The notes beneath the pieces were generated by a model. That model was not told where the DNA came from and did not search any database. It was given only the letters and a program-made list of their open reading frames with translations. Positions 21,649-30,998 of a stretch of 64,000 nt of DNA are shown here, piece by piece. The DNA comes from Halomonas sp. YLGW01. GTDB lineage: Bacteria; Pseudomonadota; Gammaproteobacteria; Pseudomonadales; Halomonadaceae. The stretch spans positions 3,038,001-3,102,000 of the forward strand of contig NZ_CP062005.1 in NCBI RefSeq assembly GCF_014840935.1, written 5' to 3'. Every line of letters starts with the position of its first letter. Position 1 is the first letter of the stretch. A program made the position numbers and the translations under genes.

Positions 21649-23264
21649 GCCTTCGCCTGGCACGGATCGCCTGGGTCATCACCCGCTACCGCCTCGACAC
21701 CCTGATCCCCAAGGAACGGCTGCCCTGGGTGCTGCGCACGCTGCTCGCCCTCTCGCCGCTGCGGCTGGTCCCGGTGCGCGGTGAACGGGCCGAGCGGCTG
21801 CGCCTGGCCCTCGAGGCGCTGGGGCCGATATTTGTCAAATTCGGTCAGATGCTTTCGACCCGCCGCGACCTGCTGCCCCCGGATATCGCCGACGAGCTCA
21901 AGCGCCTCCAGGATCAGGTGCCGCCCTTTCCCGGCGAACAGGCGGCGGCGATGGTCGAGGAAGAGCTCGAGTGCCCGCTCGCCGAGGCCTTCGCCCACTT
22001 CGACACCACGCCACTGGCCTCCGCCTCCATCGCCCAGGTGCATGCGGCCCGGCTGCCCGATGGCCAGGAAGTGGTGGTCAAGATCATCCGCCCCGGCATC
22101 GAGCGGGTGATGCGCCAGGACATGGCACTGCTCTACGGCGTCGCACGCCTTCTGGCCAGGGTGCCCGAGGCCCGCCGCCTGCGCCCGCGGGAGGTGGTCG
22201 CCGACTACGAGGCCACCCTCTTCGACGAGCTGAACCTGCACCGGGAGGCCGCCAACACCTCCCAGCTCAAACGCAACTTCAAGGACTCGCCACTGCTCTA
22301 CGTGCCGGCGATCCACTGGCCACTGACCCGGCGCCGGGTGATGGTCCAGGAGCGCATCCACGGCATCCCGGTAGCCGACATGGCGGCCCTGAAGGCCCAG
22401 GGCACCGATCTCAAGAAGCTCGCCGAGCGCGGGGTGGAGATCTTTTTCACCCAGGTGTTCCGCGACAACTTCTTCCATGCCGACATGCACCCGGGCAACA
22501 TCTTCGTCGCCCACGGCAAGCCCCACGACCCGCAGTACATCGCCATCGACTGCGGCATCGTCGGCAGCCTGACCCGCGAGGACCAGGACTACCTGGCGCG
22601 CAACCTGCTGGCCTTCTTCCACCAGGACTACTACGAGGTCGCGGCCCTGCACATCGAGTCCGGCTGGGTCGGCGAGGGCACCCGCGCCAACGAGTTCGCC
22701 TCGGCGATCCGCTCGGTGTGCGAGCCGATCCTCGAGAAGCCGCTCAAGGACATCTCCTTCGGCCAGGTGCTGCTGGGGCTCTTCCAGACCGCCCGGCGTT
22801 TCAACATGGAGGTCCAGCCGCAGCTGGTGCTGTTGCAGAAGACCCTGCTCAATATCGAGGGGCTGGGACGCCAGCTCTACCCGGATCTGGACCTGTGGCA
22901 TACCGCCAAACCCTATCTGGAGCGCTGGATGAAGGAGCGGGCCGGCCCCCGCGGGCTCTGGGAGTCGCTGCAGCGCCAGGCCCCGGAGCTGTCCCGCCAG
23001 CTGCCCGAGCTGCCGGTACTCGCCCACCAGGCGCTCTCCCGGGTCGAGGCGGAGCACAAGCAGCGCCATCGCCAGAGCGAAGCGCTGGCCAGCCTGCGCC
23101 GCCACGTCGCCAAGACCACCCGAGGCGCCCGCCGTCTGCGCCTCGGCGCCCTGCTGGTGGGCCTGGCGGTGGCCTGGCAGCCGCTGCTTGACTGGGCAGG
23201 CGAGCAGCCCTGGCCGGTGCTGGTGGCGGCCGGACTCGGCATCCTGTTGCTCGCCTGGCAGTGA
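21645..23264 (+). CDS. ubiB: Ubiquinone biosynthesis protein-kinase-like ATPase UbiB
   Basis: Atypical ADCK/UbiB kinase-like ATPase, 539 residues. It has the invariant KxGQ motif ([16 protein letters not shown], near 65), an alanine-rich loop [11 protein letters not shown] in place of a P-loop, [10 protein letters not shown] and the metal-binding IDCG. Two C-terminal membrane helices lie at about 497-537. The start overlaps ubiJ by four bases. Confidence 0.96.
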   Translation: MSLRLARIAWVITRYRLDTLIPKERLPWVLRTLLALSPLRLVPVRGERAERLRLALEALGPIFVKFGQMLSTRRDLLPPDIADELKRLQDQVPPFPGEQAAAMVEEELECPLAEAFAHFDTTPLASASIAQVHAARLPDGQEVVVKIIRPGIERVMRQDMALLYGVARLLARVPEARRLRPREVVADYEATLFDELNLHREAANTSQLKRNFKDSPLLYVPAIHWPLTRRRVMVQERIHGIPVADMAALKAQGTDLKKLAERGVEIFFTQVFRDNFFHADMHPGNIFVAHGKPHDPQYIAIDCGIVGSLTREDQDYLARNLLAFFHQDYYEVAALHIESGWVGEGTRANEFASAIRSVCEPILEKPLKDISFGQVLLGLFQTARRFNMEVQPQLVLLQKTLLNIEGLGRQLYPDLDLWHTAKPYLERWMKERAGPRGLWESLQRQAPELSRQLPELPVLAHQALSRVEAEHKQRHRQSEALASLRRHVAKTTRGARRLRLGALLVGLAVAWQPLLDWAGEQPWPVLVAAGLGILLLAWQ

Positions 23265-23347
23265 CAGCGCCCCGGCCCAAGCCGGCAGAAGACTACAATG
23301 CACTGAATCATAAGCTTTTTTGTCCCATTGACTCAGGAATGTCATCG

Positions 23348-23689
23348 ATGAGCGATATTCTCACTCAGCTCGCCGAGGTGCTCGACCAGCGCCGCCAGGC
23401 GGCTCCCGACAGCAGCTATGTGGCCTCGCTGCATCACAAGGGGCTCAACAAGATCCTCGAAAAGGTCGGCGAGGAAGCCACCGAGACCCTGCTGGCCGCC
23501 AAGGATGCGGCGAATGGCGAAGAGGCGGACCGTGCGGCAGTGGTCGCCGAAACCGCCGACCTGTGGTTTCATAGCCTGGTGATGCTGTCGCATCTCGGGA
23601 TCGACCATCAGGACGTGCTCGATGAACTGGCACGTCGCTTCGGGATTTCCGGGCTGGACGAGAAGGCCGCCCGCCCGAAGGACGCATAG
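23348..23689 (+). CDS. hisE: Phosphoribosyl-ATP pyrophosphatase
   Basis: Second step of histidine synthesis (PR-ATP to PR-AMP). The all-alpha MazG-like NTP pyrophosphatase of 113 residues carries [24 protein letters not shown] and [16 protein letters not shown], with the EExxE and ExxD metal sites. ATG 23348 is favoured by AGGA at 23334-23337 and by family length; ATG 23339 and a longer frame exist. In Pseudomonas hisI lies directly upstream of hisE; here hisE follows ubiB with no hisI. Confidence 0.94.
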   Translation: MSDILTQLAEVLDQRRQAAPDSSYVASLHHKGLNKILEKVGEEATETLLAAKDAANGEEADRAAVVAETADLWFHSLVMLSHLGIDHQDVLDELARRFGISGLDEKAARPKDA

Positions 23690-23719
23690 GCCCAAGGGCC
23701 CATTGAAGGGAGAGACTCC

Positions 23720-23983
23720 ATGTTAGGTGGCATCAGTATCTGGCAACTCTTGATCGTGCTGGGCATCATCATCCTGGTCTTCGGCACCAAGAAGCTGCGC
23801 AACGTCGGCGGCGACCTGGGCGGCGCCGTGAAGGGCTTCAAGAAGGCCATGAACGACGGCGAGAAGGCCGAAAACGACAAGGAAGAGGATGCGGCCCAGC
23901 AGCGTGTCGCTCACGACGAGACCGGCAAGACCTACGACGTCAAAGCCGAGACCAAGACGCAGGAACCGGACGAGCGCAAGTAA
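23720..23983 (+). CDS. tatA: Twin-arginine translocase subunit TatA
   Basis: An 87-residue pore-forming Tat component. It has a short N-terminus, a TM helix about 5-21 ([16 protein letters not shown]), the FGTKKL hinge, and the amphipathic helix [18 protein letters not shown], then a charged, low-complexity tail. AAGGGAGAGA precedes the start. First of tatABC. Confidence 0.96.
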   Translation: MLGGISIWQLLIVLGIIILVFGTKKLRNVGGDLGGAVKGFKKAMNDGEKAENDKEEDAAQQRVAHDETGKTYDVKAETKTQEPDERK

Positions 23984-23989
23984 CCGCCC

Positions 23990-24406
23990 ATGTTCGATAT
24001 CGGTTTCCTCGAACTGCTGATCATCGGCGTGGTCGGCCTGCTGGTGCTCGGCCCCGAGCGCCTGCCCAGGGCAGCGCGCACTGCGGGACTGTGGATCGGC
24101 AAGATCAAGCGCACGGTCTCGGGCATGCAGCGGGACATCTCCGCTCAGCTCGAGGCCGAGGAGCTTCGTCAGAAGCTCGACGAGCAGCAGAAGAAGCTCG
24201 ACGCCAGCCTCAATCAGGTCAAGCAGGACGTCGAGCGCTATGCCGAACCTGACCATACCGAAACGGATAGGGCCAGCGGCCAGCCAGCCGATGACCGGGC
24301 GCGCCTGGACGCCGCTCTGGCTCAGCGCCGCGACGAGGCCTCGGCGGCATCAGAGGCCCACCGCGAGGCGTCCGCGGCCAGCGACAAGGACCAAAGCCCC
24401 CGATGA
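23990..24406 (+). CDS. tatB: Twin-arginine translocase subunit TatB
   Basis: 138 residues. Begins MFDIGFLELLIIGVVGLLVLGPERLP, with the TatB-typical N-terminus and Glu8, then an amphipathic helix and a long, highly charged tail. Partners TatC in signal-peptide recognition. Its stop overlaps the tatC start. Confidence 0.95.
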   Translation: MFDIGFLELLIIGVVGLLVLGPERLPRAARTAGLWIGKIKRTVSGMQRDISAQLEAEELRQKLDEQQKKLDASLNQVKQDVERYAEPDHTETDRASGQPADDRARLDAALAQRRDEASAASEAHREASAASDKDQSPR

Positions 24407-25269
24407 GCGCCACTCCCGACCCGCAGGACTCCGTGCACAGCAGGGCGCAGGGCCAGACCGATGCTTTCCAGAGCGGTCAGCAGGGCGGCCAGAAGAGCGG
24501 CCAGAAGAGCGGCCAGAAGAGCGGCCATGATGCGCACCAGGCTCCCCTGATCGAGCACCTGATCGAGCTGCGCTCGCGCCTGATGCGCGCGGTGCTGGTG
24601 ATCCTGGCGATCTTCCTCTCGCTCTACGCCTTCTCCAACGATATCTACACCTTCATCGCCCAGCCGCTGATGGCGCTGCTGCCGGAAGGCTCGCAGATGA
24701 TCGCCACCGAGGTCGCGTCGCCCTTCCTGGCGCCCTTCAAGCTGACGCTGGTGGTGGCGGTGTTCATCGCCGTGCCCTTCGTGCTGCACCAGGCCTGGGC
24801 CTTCATCGCGCCCGGTCTCTACGACAACGAGAAGCGTCTCGCCGTGCCGCTGCTGGCGTCGAGCGTCATGCTCTTCTATGGCGGCGCGGCCTTCGCCTAT
24901 TACGTGGTCTTCCCGCTGCTGTTCGAGTTCTTCACCCAGACCGGCCCCGCCGAGGTCGCGGTGATGACCGACATCAACCAGTACCTGAACTTCGTGCTCA
25001 AGCTGTTCTTCGCCTTCGGCATCGCCTTCGAGATCCCCATCGCCACCTTCCTGCTGATCTTCTCAGGCGCCACCACGGTGGAGAGCCTGTCGAAGAAGCG
25101 CCCCTATGTGGTGCTGGGCTGCTTCGTGATCGGCATGCTGATGACCCCGCCGGACGTGATCTCCCAGAGCCTGCTCGCCGTGCCGATGTACCTGCTCTAC
25201 GAGGTCGGCATCCTGTTCGGGCGCCTGGTCAAGCGCCAGCCTCGCCCGGCGGACGACGGCGACGCCTGA
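24403..25269 (+). CDS. tatC: Twin-arginine translocase subunit TatC
   Basis: 288-residue inner-membrane receptor for twin-arginine signal peptides. Six TM helices are visible after LIEHLIELRSRLMRA. Compared with E. coli TatC (258) the N-terminus is longer: a hydrophilic, Gln/Gly/Ser-rich stretch of about 45 residues that includes a tandem GQKS repeat. The ATG overlaps the tatB stop by four bases. Last gene of the operon, followed by a strong terminator. Confidence 0.96.
   Translation: MSATPDPQDSVHSRAQGQTDAFQSGQQGGQKSGQKSGQKSGHDAHQAPLIEHLIELRSRLMRAVLVILAIFLSLYAFSNDIYTFIAQPLMALLPEGSQMIATEVASPFLAPFKLTLVVAVFIAVPFVLHQAWAFIAPGLYDNEKRLAVPLLASSVMLFYGGAAFAYYVVFPLLFEFFTQTGPAEVAVMTDINQYLNFVLKLFFAFGIAFEIPIATFLLIFSGATTVESLSKKRPYVVLGCFVIGMLMTPPDVISQSLLAVPMYLLYEVGILFGRLVKRQPRPADDGDA
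24487..24522 (+). repeat. In-frame 12-bp tandem repeat in tatC
   Basis: Three perfect copies of GGCCAGAAGAGC, followed by a partial copy starting GGCCA and preceded by CAGGGC. Each unit encodes Gly-Gln-Lys-Ser in the cytoplasmic N-terminus of TatC. The copy number is liable to change by slippage without a frameshift. Confidence 0.9.
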
Positions 25270-25292
25270 GCTCGCCCCACGTCGCCCTGAAC

Positions 25293-25315
25293 AACCCCGC
25301 TCGCGCGGGGTTTTT
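25293..25315 (+). terminator. Intrinsic terminator after tatC
   Basis: CCCCGC-TCGC-GCGGGG (25295-25310), flanked by AA, followed by five T (25311-25315). Textbook form, 24 bases after the tatC stop. Confidence 0.92.
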
Positions 25316-25376
25316 CATGGGTCGCGCATACACGCCTGCCCAGGGCGGTCTGCGCGAGGGTGCGACAAGCCAACGC

Positions 25377-25405
25377 TTCCGGCACGAATTCACACTGCAT
25401 ATACT
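25377..25405 (+). promoter_or_regulatory. Promoter upstream of hemB
   Basis: TTCCGG (25377-25382), 17-base spacer, TATACT (25400-25405). The -10 is good, the -35 weak. It is about 135 bases before the hemB start. Confidence 0.4.
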
Positions 25406-25417
25406 CGATGTACATGA

Positions 25418-26545
<1,128 letters not shown>

Positions 26546-26591
26546 TCACAGGAAGGGCGAGCGCGTCCTTCCACGGCTTCCCGGAGGCAAG

Positions 26592-28799
26592 ATGGAAGAC
26601 TCTCGCACCCCAGACGCCGGCAGCCCGCTGCCGGAGACGCCCTTCGAGGAGACCGGCCTCGCCGAGACGCCACCGCTGCGGGTCAACCGCACCCGCACCG
26701 GTATCCAGGCGAAGGTGGTGCCGGATCCCGAAGCCGATCTCAGCGATCCGCGCCTCTACTTCAATCGCGAGCTGTCGCACCTGCAGTTCAATATCCGGGT
26801 GCTCGAACAGGCTCTCGATCCCTCCCACCCGCTGCTCAACCGGGTGATGTTCCTGCTGATTTTCTCGTCCAACATGGACGAGTTCTTCGAGATTCGGGTC
26901 GCCGGGCTCAAGCACCAGCTGGCGCTGGGCAACGACGATACCGGTGCCGACGGTCGCCTGCCCCGCTCGATTCTCGACGAGATCGCCCAGCTCGCTCACG
27001 CCCAGGTAGAGCGCCAGTATCAGATCCTCAACGAGCAACTGATCCCGTCACTGGAGGACAAGGGCCTGCGGTTTCGACGCCGCGGCGACTGGAGCGAGGC
27101 TCAGGTGGAATGGGTCAGGGACTACTTCGAGGAGGAGATCGTGCCGGTGATCAGCCCCATCGGCCTGGATCCCTCCCACCCCTTCCCGCGGCTGGTCAAC
27201 AAGAGCCTCAACTTCATCGTCGAGCTGGAGGGCAAGGATGCCTTCGGTCGCGAGGGGGGCCTCGCCATCCTGCCGGCTCCGCGCTCGCTGCCGCGGGTGA
27301 TCGCCCTGCCGGAAGGGCTCTGCGCGGAGGGCTTCAGCGAGTACGTCTTCCTGTCCTCGATGATCCATGCCCATGCCCAGGAGGTCTTCCCGGGGATGCA
27401 GGTGCGGGGCTGCTACCAGTTCCGCCTGACCCGCAACGCCGATCTCGCCGTCGACCCGGAGGAGGTCTCCGACCTGGCCACGGCGCTGCGCGGCGAGCTG
27501 CTGGCTCGGCGCTACGGCAGCGGCGTGCGCCTGGAGGTCGCCGACAACTGTCCCGATGACCTGGCCGACTTCCTGCTCAAGCAGTTCGAGCTCGAGGAAG
27601 CCGACCTGTACCGGGTCAATGGCCCGGTCAACCTGACCCGCATGATGGCGGTGCTCGGTGACATCGACCGCCCCGAGCTTGGCTATCGGCCCTTTACGCC
27701 GGGCCTGCCCAAGCCCCTCAATAAGGCCGGCAGCCTGTTCGATGCCATTCGCGATCAGGACATCCTGCTCCACCACCCCTTCCAGTCATTCAAGCCGATC
27801 GAAGACCTGCTGGCCGAGGCCGCCCGGGACCCGGCGGTACTGGCCATCAAGCAGACCCTGTACCGCACCGGCGCCGACTCGCCGGTCGTCAGCGCCCTGG
27901 TCGAGGCGGCGCGCAACGGCAAGGAAGTCACGGTAGTGATCGAGCTACGCGCCCGCTTCGACGAGGCCGACAACCTGACCCTGGCGTCGAGGCTGCAGGA
28001 GGCCGGCGCCATCGTCATCTACGGCGTGATGGCCTACAAGACTCACGCCAAGATGATCCACATCGTGCGCCGCGAGAAGGGCGACCTGCGCTACTACGCG
28101 CACCTGGGCACCGGCAATTATCACTCAAAGACCGCCAAGCTCTATACCGACTACAGCCTGCTGACGGCCAATCCGACCCTCTGCGAGGACGTGCACAAGG
28201 TCTTCCAGCAGCTCTCCGGCATGGGCCAGGCGCGCAAGATCGAGACCCTGCTGCACGCGCCCTTCACGCTGCACCCGAAGATGGTGGAGATGATCGACCG
28301 GGAGGCCAAGTTCGCCGAAAAGGGCAAACGCAGCCACCTGATCATCAAGTGCAACTCGCTGACCGAGCCGCAGCTGATCCGTGCGCTCTACCGCGCCTCC
28401 CAGGCCGGCGTCGAATGCGACCTGATCATCCGCGGCATGTGCTGCCTGCGCCCCGGCATTCCCGGCATCTCCGACAATATCCGCGTGCGTTCGGTGATCG
28501 GCCGCTTCCTCGAGCACACCCGGGTGTTCTATTTCCACAACGGCGGCAAGCCCGAAGTGTGGGGCTCGAGCGCCGATTTCATGGCCCGCAACATGTTCCA
28601 CCGGGTCGAGACCTGCTTCCCGTTCCTCGACAAGAAGATCGCCGCCCGGGTACGCAAGGATCTGGAGACCTACCTGGTCGACAACTGCCAGAGTTGGCTG
28701 CTGCAATCCGATGGCAGCTACATCAAGCAGGAAGTCGGCGACAGTGCCCCGATCAGCGTGCAGGAGACGCTGCTCTACGCCTACGCCACCAAGGCCTGA
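26592..28799 (+). CDS. ppk: Polyphosphate kinase 1
   Basis: Reversibly polymerises ATP gamma-phosphate into polyphosphate. The 735 residues have the PPK1 order: N domain beginning YFNRELSHLQFN after a 55-residue acidic extension, head domain, and two phospholipase D-like catalytic domains with IKQTLYRTGADSPVV, YAHLGTGNYHSKTAKLYTD (phospho-His) and the second-domain IIRGMCCLRPG. It is 46 bases after hemB, probably co-transcribed. Confidence 0.97.
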   Translation: MEDSRTPDAGSPLPETPFEETGLAETPPLRVNRTRTGIQAKVVPDPEADLSDPRLYFNRELSHLQFNIRVLEQALDPSHPLLNRVMFLLIFSSNMDEFFEIRVAGLKHQLALGNDDTGADGRLPRSILDEIAQLAHAQVERQYQILNEQLIPSLEDKGLRFRRRGDWSEAQVEWVRDYFEEEIVPVISPIGLDPSHPFPRLVNKSLNFIVELEGKDAFGREGGLAILPAPRSLPRVIALPEGLCAEGFSEYVFLSSMIHAHAQEVFPGMQVRGCYQFRLTRNADLAVDPEEVSDLATALRGELLARRYGSGVRLEVADNCPDDLADFLLKQFELEEADLYRVNGPVNLTRMMAVLGDIDRPELGYRPFTPGLPKPLNKAGSLFDAIRDQDILLHHPFQSFKPIEDLLAEAARDPAVLAIKQTLYRTGADSPVVSALVEAARNGKEVTVVIELRARFDEADNLTLASRLQEAGAIVIYGVMAYKTHAKMIHIVRREKGDLRYYAHLGTGNYHSKTAKLYTDYSLLTANPTLCEDVHKVFQQLSGMGQARKIETLLHAPFTLHPKMVEMIDREAKFAEKGKRSHLIIKCNSLTEPQLIRALYRASQAGVECDLIIRGMCCLRPGIPGISDNIRVRSVIGRFLEHTRVFYFHNGGKPEVWGSSADFMARNMFHRVETCFPFLDKKIAARVRKDLETYLVDNCQSWLLQSDGSYIKQEVGDSAPISVQETLLYAYATKA

Positions 28800-28842
28800 C
28801 GAGGCCGAGGTCAGTCCCACATGGGCCACCACGCCTGACCTT

Positions 28843-28884
28843 AGACACGACGACGCCGGGCCATGGCCCGGCGTCGTCGTGTCT
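28843..28884. terminator. 42-bp perfect palindrome between ppk and the DUF3087 gene
   Basis: Bases 28843-28863 are the exact reverse complement of 28864-28884, centred on CCATGG. It lies between convergent genes 43 bases past the ppk stop. No T run follows on either strand, so it may act as an RNA 3'-end stabiliser or Rho-assisted end rather than a classic terminator. Confidence 0.65.
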
Positions 28885-28908
28885 GGAAGGCTCCTACGAG
28901 GGCTCGCG

Positions 28909-29295
28909 TCACGGCGCCGGCATCAGCCAGGCCTTCCGCTCGTGCGCTCGGATGCTGCCGCCAGTGCATGCGCGAGCCGGCTCGTCATCGGCGAGGCCAC
29001 GCCGCAGCGTCGGCAGATGAGCGCTGACCCGAGACAGCGCCTGCTTGAGCCGCCAGCCATAGCGCACCTCGGCCATCAAGGCGCGCTCCTTGAGCCGAGC
29101 CGCGAGGCCGGCGGTGACCAGCAAGCCGAGCAGCCCCCCCAGCGCATTGAGCCAGACACTCGAGCCGAGGGTCCGGGTCAGCAGCTGGGAGAAGCACAGC
29201 CCCAGCACCAGGAACAGCGCGGCCATGGCGATCGCCACCCGCCGCGACTGGCGACGATAGGTCTCGGGGTCATGGGCCTCGAAGCGAAAGTCCAT
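28909..29295 (-). CDS. DUF3087 membrane protein
   Basis: Small inner-membrane protein of unknown function. From ATG 29295 (AGGA upstream) it has 128 residues beginning MDFRFEAHDPETYRRQSRR, two TM helices (AIAMAALFLVLGLCFSQLL and NALGGLLGLLVTAGLAARL) and a cytoplasmic tail with MAEVRYGWRLKQALSRV, the conserved core of the DUF3087 family. The frame is open upstream to 29391. It lies 38 bases downstream of aroG on the same strand and may be co-transcribed. Confidence 0.75.
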   Translation of the reverse strand: MDFRFEAHDPETYRRQSRRVAIAMAALFLVLGLCFSQLLTRTLGSSVWLNALGGLLGLLVTAGLAARLKERALMAEVRYGWRLKQALSRVSAHLPTLRRGLADDEPARACTGGSIRAHERKAWLMPAP

Positions 29296-29333
29296 CGGTG
29301 CATCCTGAAGGGGAGTCGGACGGGTGACGCCCA

Positions 29334-30467
29334 TCAGGCGTCCCGCAGGCGCTCGGCGGCGGTCAGCAGCAGATGCTCGGTGGTCTCCCAACCGAGGCAG
29401 GCATCGGTCACCGAGACGCCGTAACGCAGAGCGCCGGGCTTCAACGGCTGCTTGCCCTCGTGCAGGTGACTCTCGAGCATCACCCCGACCAGCCCGGTAT
29501 CGCCGGCCAGGCGCTGGCTCAGCACGTCGAGCAGCACCTCGCCCTGACGCCGATGGTCCTTGCGCGAATTGGCATGACTGCAGTCGACCATGATTCGCGG
29601 CGCCAGCTTCGCTTCCTTGAGCGCCCGGCGACAGGCCGCCACCTCGGGCGCCCGGAAGTTGGGCTCGCCCTGGCCGCCGCGCAGCACCACATGAGTGTGC
29701 GGGTTGCCCGGCGTGCGGCGCATCACCGGCCGGCCATCGGCGGCGATGGCCGGGTGATGATGAGGGTGGGCGCTGGCGTGAATGGCATCGATAGCCACCT
29801 GGACGCCGCCGTCGGTGCCGTTCTTGAAGCCGACCACGGCGCCCAGGCCGCTGGCCAGTTCGCGATGAATCTGGGATTCGGTGGTGCGGGCGCCGATCGC
29901 CGTCCAGGCCAGGAGGTCATCCAGGTAGGGCGCGACCATCGGCTGCAGGAGCTCGGTGGCAACCGGCAGCCCCATGTCGACGATCTCGCGCATCAGCGAC
30001 CGGGACAGGGTCAGGCCCGTTGCCATGTCATCGGCGCCCTCGAGACCAGGATCGTAGGCCAGCCCCTTCCAGCCCACGGTGGTGCGCGGCTTCTCGACAT
30101 AGACCCGCATCACCAGCAGCAGGCGGTCCTCGACCCGGCGGGCCAGCGCGGCGAGACGCTCGGCATAGTCACGGGCGGCCTTGGGGTCGTGGATCGAACA
30201 GGGGCCGACCACCACCAGCAGGCGATCGTCGCGGCCGTCGAGGATGGCGCGAATGGCCTCACGCTGCGCTTCGACGCGCTCGGCCGATGCAGGCGTCAGC
30301 GGCAACTCGCGACGCAGCTCGTCGGGGGTCGGCAGCGTGGTCTCCTCGACCGTCAGGGCCGTGGCGGAGTCACCGCGAGTGTCGGCGTTCAGGGGGGCCT
30401 CGGTGTCCCGGCTTTCTTCAGCGGGGCGGGGGGCAACAAGTTCGGGGGCGGACAGGCTGGCGTTCAT
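29334..30467 (-). CDS. aroG: DAHP synthase, class I
   Basis: Condenses phosphoenolpyruvate with erythrose 4-phosphate, the committed step to aromatic amino acids. The 377 residues include LLVVVGPCSIHDPKAA, RVYVEKPRTTVGWKGL, GARTTESQIHRELASGL, KNGTDGG and IMVDCSHANSRKDH. An N-terminal extension of about 45 residues precedes TLPTPDELRRELPLT, compared with E. coli AroG (350). Which amino acid inhibits it cannot be told with confidence. GCCGGAG is nine bases before ATG 30467, and the ATG overlaps the stop of a Tyr-rich leader ORF. Regulation by that leader is proposed below. Confidence 0.95.
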   Translation of the reverse strand: MNASLSAPELVAPRPAEESRDTEAPLNADTRGDSATALTVEETTLPTPDELRRELPLTPASAERVEAQREAIRAILDGRDDRLLVVVGPCSIHDPKAARDYAERLAALARRVEDRLLLVMRVYVEKPRTTVGWKGLAYDPGLEGADDMATGLTLSRSLMREIVDMGLPVATELLQPMVAPYLDDLLAWTAIGARTTESQIHRELASGLGAVVGFKNGTDGGVQVAIDAIHASAHPHHHPAIAADGRPVMRRTPGNPHTHVVLRGGQGEPNFRAPEVAACRRALKEAKLAPRIMVDCSHANSRKDHRRQGEVLLDVLSQRLAGDTGLVGVMLESHLHEGKQPLKPGALRYGVSVTDACLGWETTEHLLLTAAERLRDA

Positions 30468-30637
30468 GGGGTAAGGCTCCGGCTAGGCGATTGACGTCGA
30501 GTCGTGCGGCCACCGAGAGCATGCCGGCCGGAGGTGGCGACTTGTGCCGACCGGGCGTCGCTAAATCGCCAATAGCCATACGCGTTCGGGTAGCGGGGCG
30601 ATAGGGTCATGGCAAAAGCGGCGTGGCGGTCGAACAT
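30464..30637 (-). CDS. Tyr-rich leader peptide coupled to aroG
   Basis: A 57-codon ORF with a strong ribosome site (AAGGAAG, eight bases from ATG 30637). Residues 15-25 read RYPNAYGYWRF: three Tyr, one Trp, one Phe. Its TGA overlaps the aroG ATG (ATGA). A CTCCGGC segment within the ORF (minus strand, 30533-30527) is an exact complement of GCCGGAG at the aroG ribosome site (30483-30477), so a hairpin could hide that site. I infer a regulatory leader peptide; the rest of the product is Arg/Ser-rich with no recognisable domain. Confidence 0.65.
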   Translation of the reverse strand: MFDRHAAFAMTLSPRYPNAYGYWRFSDARSAQVATSGRHALGGRTTRRQSPSRSLTP

Positions 30638-30695
30638 CGCGTGTCTTCCTTGCGGGCTAGAGGCCCGATGTATGAGTGACAGACAATCAGATACT

Positions 30696-30730
30696 AAAAA
30701 CCCCCGATCGGGTTGCCGACCGGGGGTTTC
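30696..30730 (-). terminator. Attenuator-type terminator in the aroG leader
   Basis: On the minus strand AAACCCCCGGTCGG, loop CAAC, then CCGATCGGGGGTTTTT: a 14-bp stem with one G-T wobble and a run of five T. It lies between the two leader ORFs, 230 bases before aroG. GGGTTGCC (30749-30742) just upstream is an exact complement of GGCAACCC (30717-30710) in its loop and 3' arm, a candidate antiterminator. Confidence 0.8.
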
Positions 30731-30766
30731 AAGACATCGGAGGCAACCCTGGGTGGGGCGTACCTC

Positions 30767-30794
30767 GTGGCACGGGTCAGTGTGACCGCGCCAC
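30767..30794 (-). promoter_or_regulatory. Leader hairpin spanning the first leader stop codon
   Basis: GTGGCGCGGTCA (30794-30783) pairs with TGACCCGTGCCAC (30779-30767) around CAC, 12 bp with one bulged C. It overlaps the end of the 54-codon leader ORF and its stop, where a translating ribosome would melt it. It is probably a pause or alternative structure in the attenuator. Confidence 0.55.
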
Positions 30795-30941
30795 CGGCAC
30801 GCCGGCGCTAAACCAATAGCTCCAGAACCGGGGCCAGCCACCGGTCTCGACGCCGTCCAGGCCTCGCGTCTCACCCACGCACAGATCCTCGCCGGCGAGG
30901 GCGAGATCAGCGGTGGGGAAGGCAGAGACGAGTGAGCGCAT
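30777..30941 (-). CDS. Trp/Phe/Tyr-rich leader peptide upstream of aroG
   Basis: A 54-codon ORF starting at ATG 30941 with CGGA five to six bases upstream. Residues 36-44 read WPRFWSYWF, six aromatics in nine codons (three Trp, two Phe, one Tyr), ending 10 codons before the stop. A GTG at codon 22 is an alternative, shorter start with GAGG upstream. It is followed by a hairpin, a candidate antiterminator segment and an intrinsic terminator, the layout of an amino-acid attenuator. No domain is recognisable; a leader role is inferred. Confidence 0.65.
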   Translation of the reverse strand: MRSLVSAFPTADLALAGEDLCVGETRGLDGVETGGWPRFWSYWFSAGVPVARSH

Positions 30942-30998
30942 GAGATTCCGATGTCGATCAGGCTGTCTGAAAAAAATGTGGGCAAGACGCCTGCCTTC

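Noticed and set aside
24487-24522. Tandem repeats as a CRISPR-like array
   Set aside because: Units are contiguous, 12 bp and in frame within tatC, without spacers.
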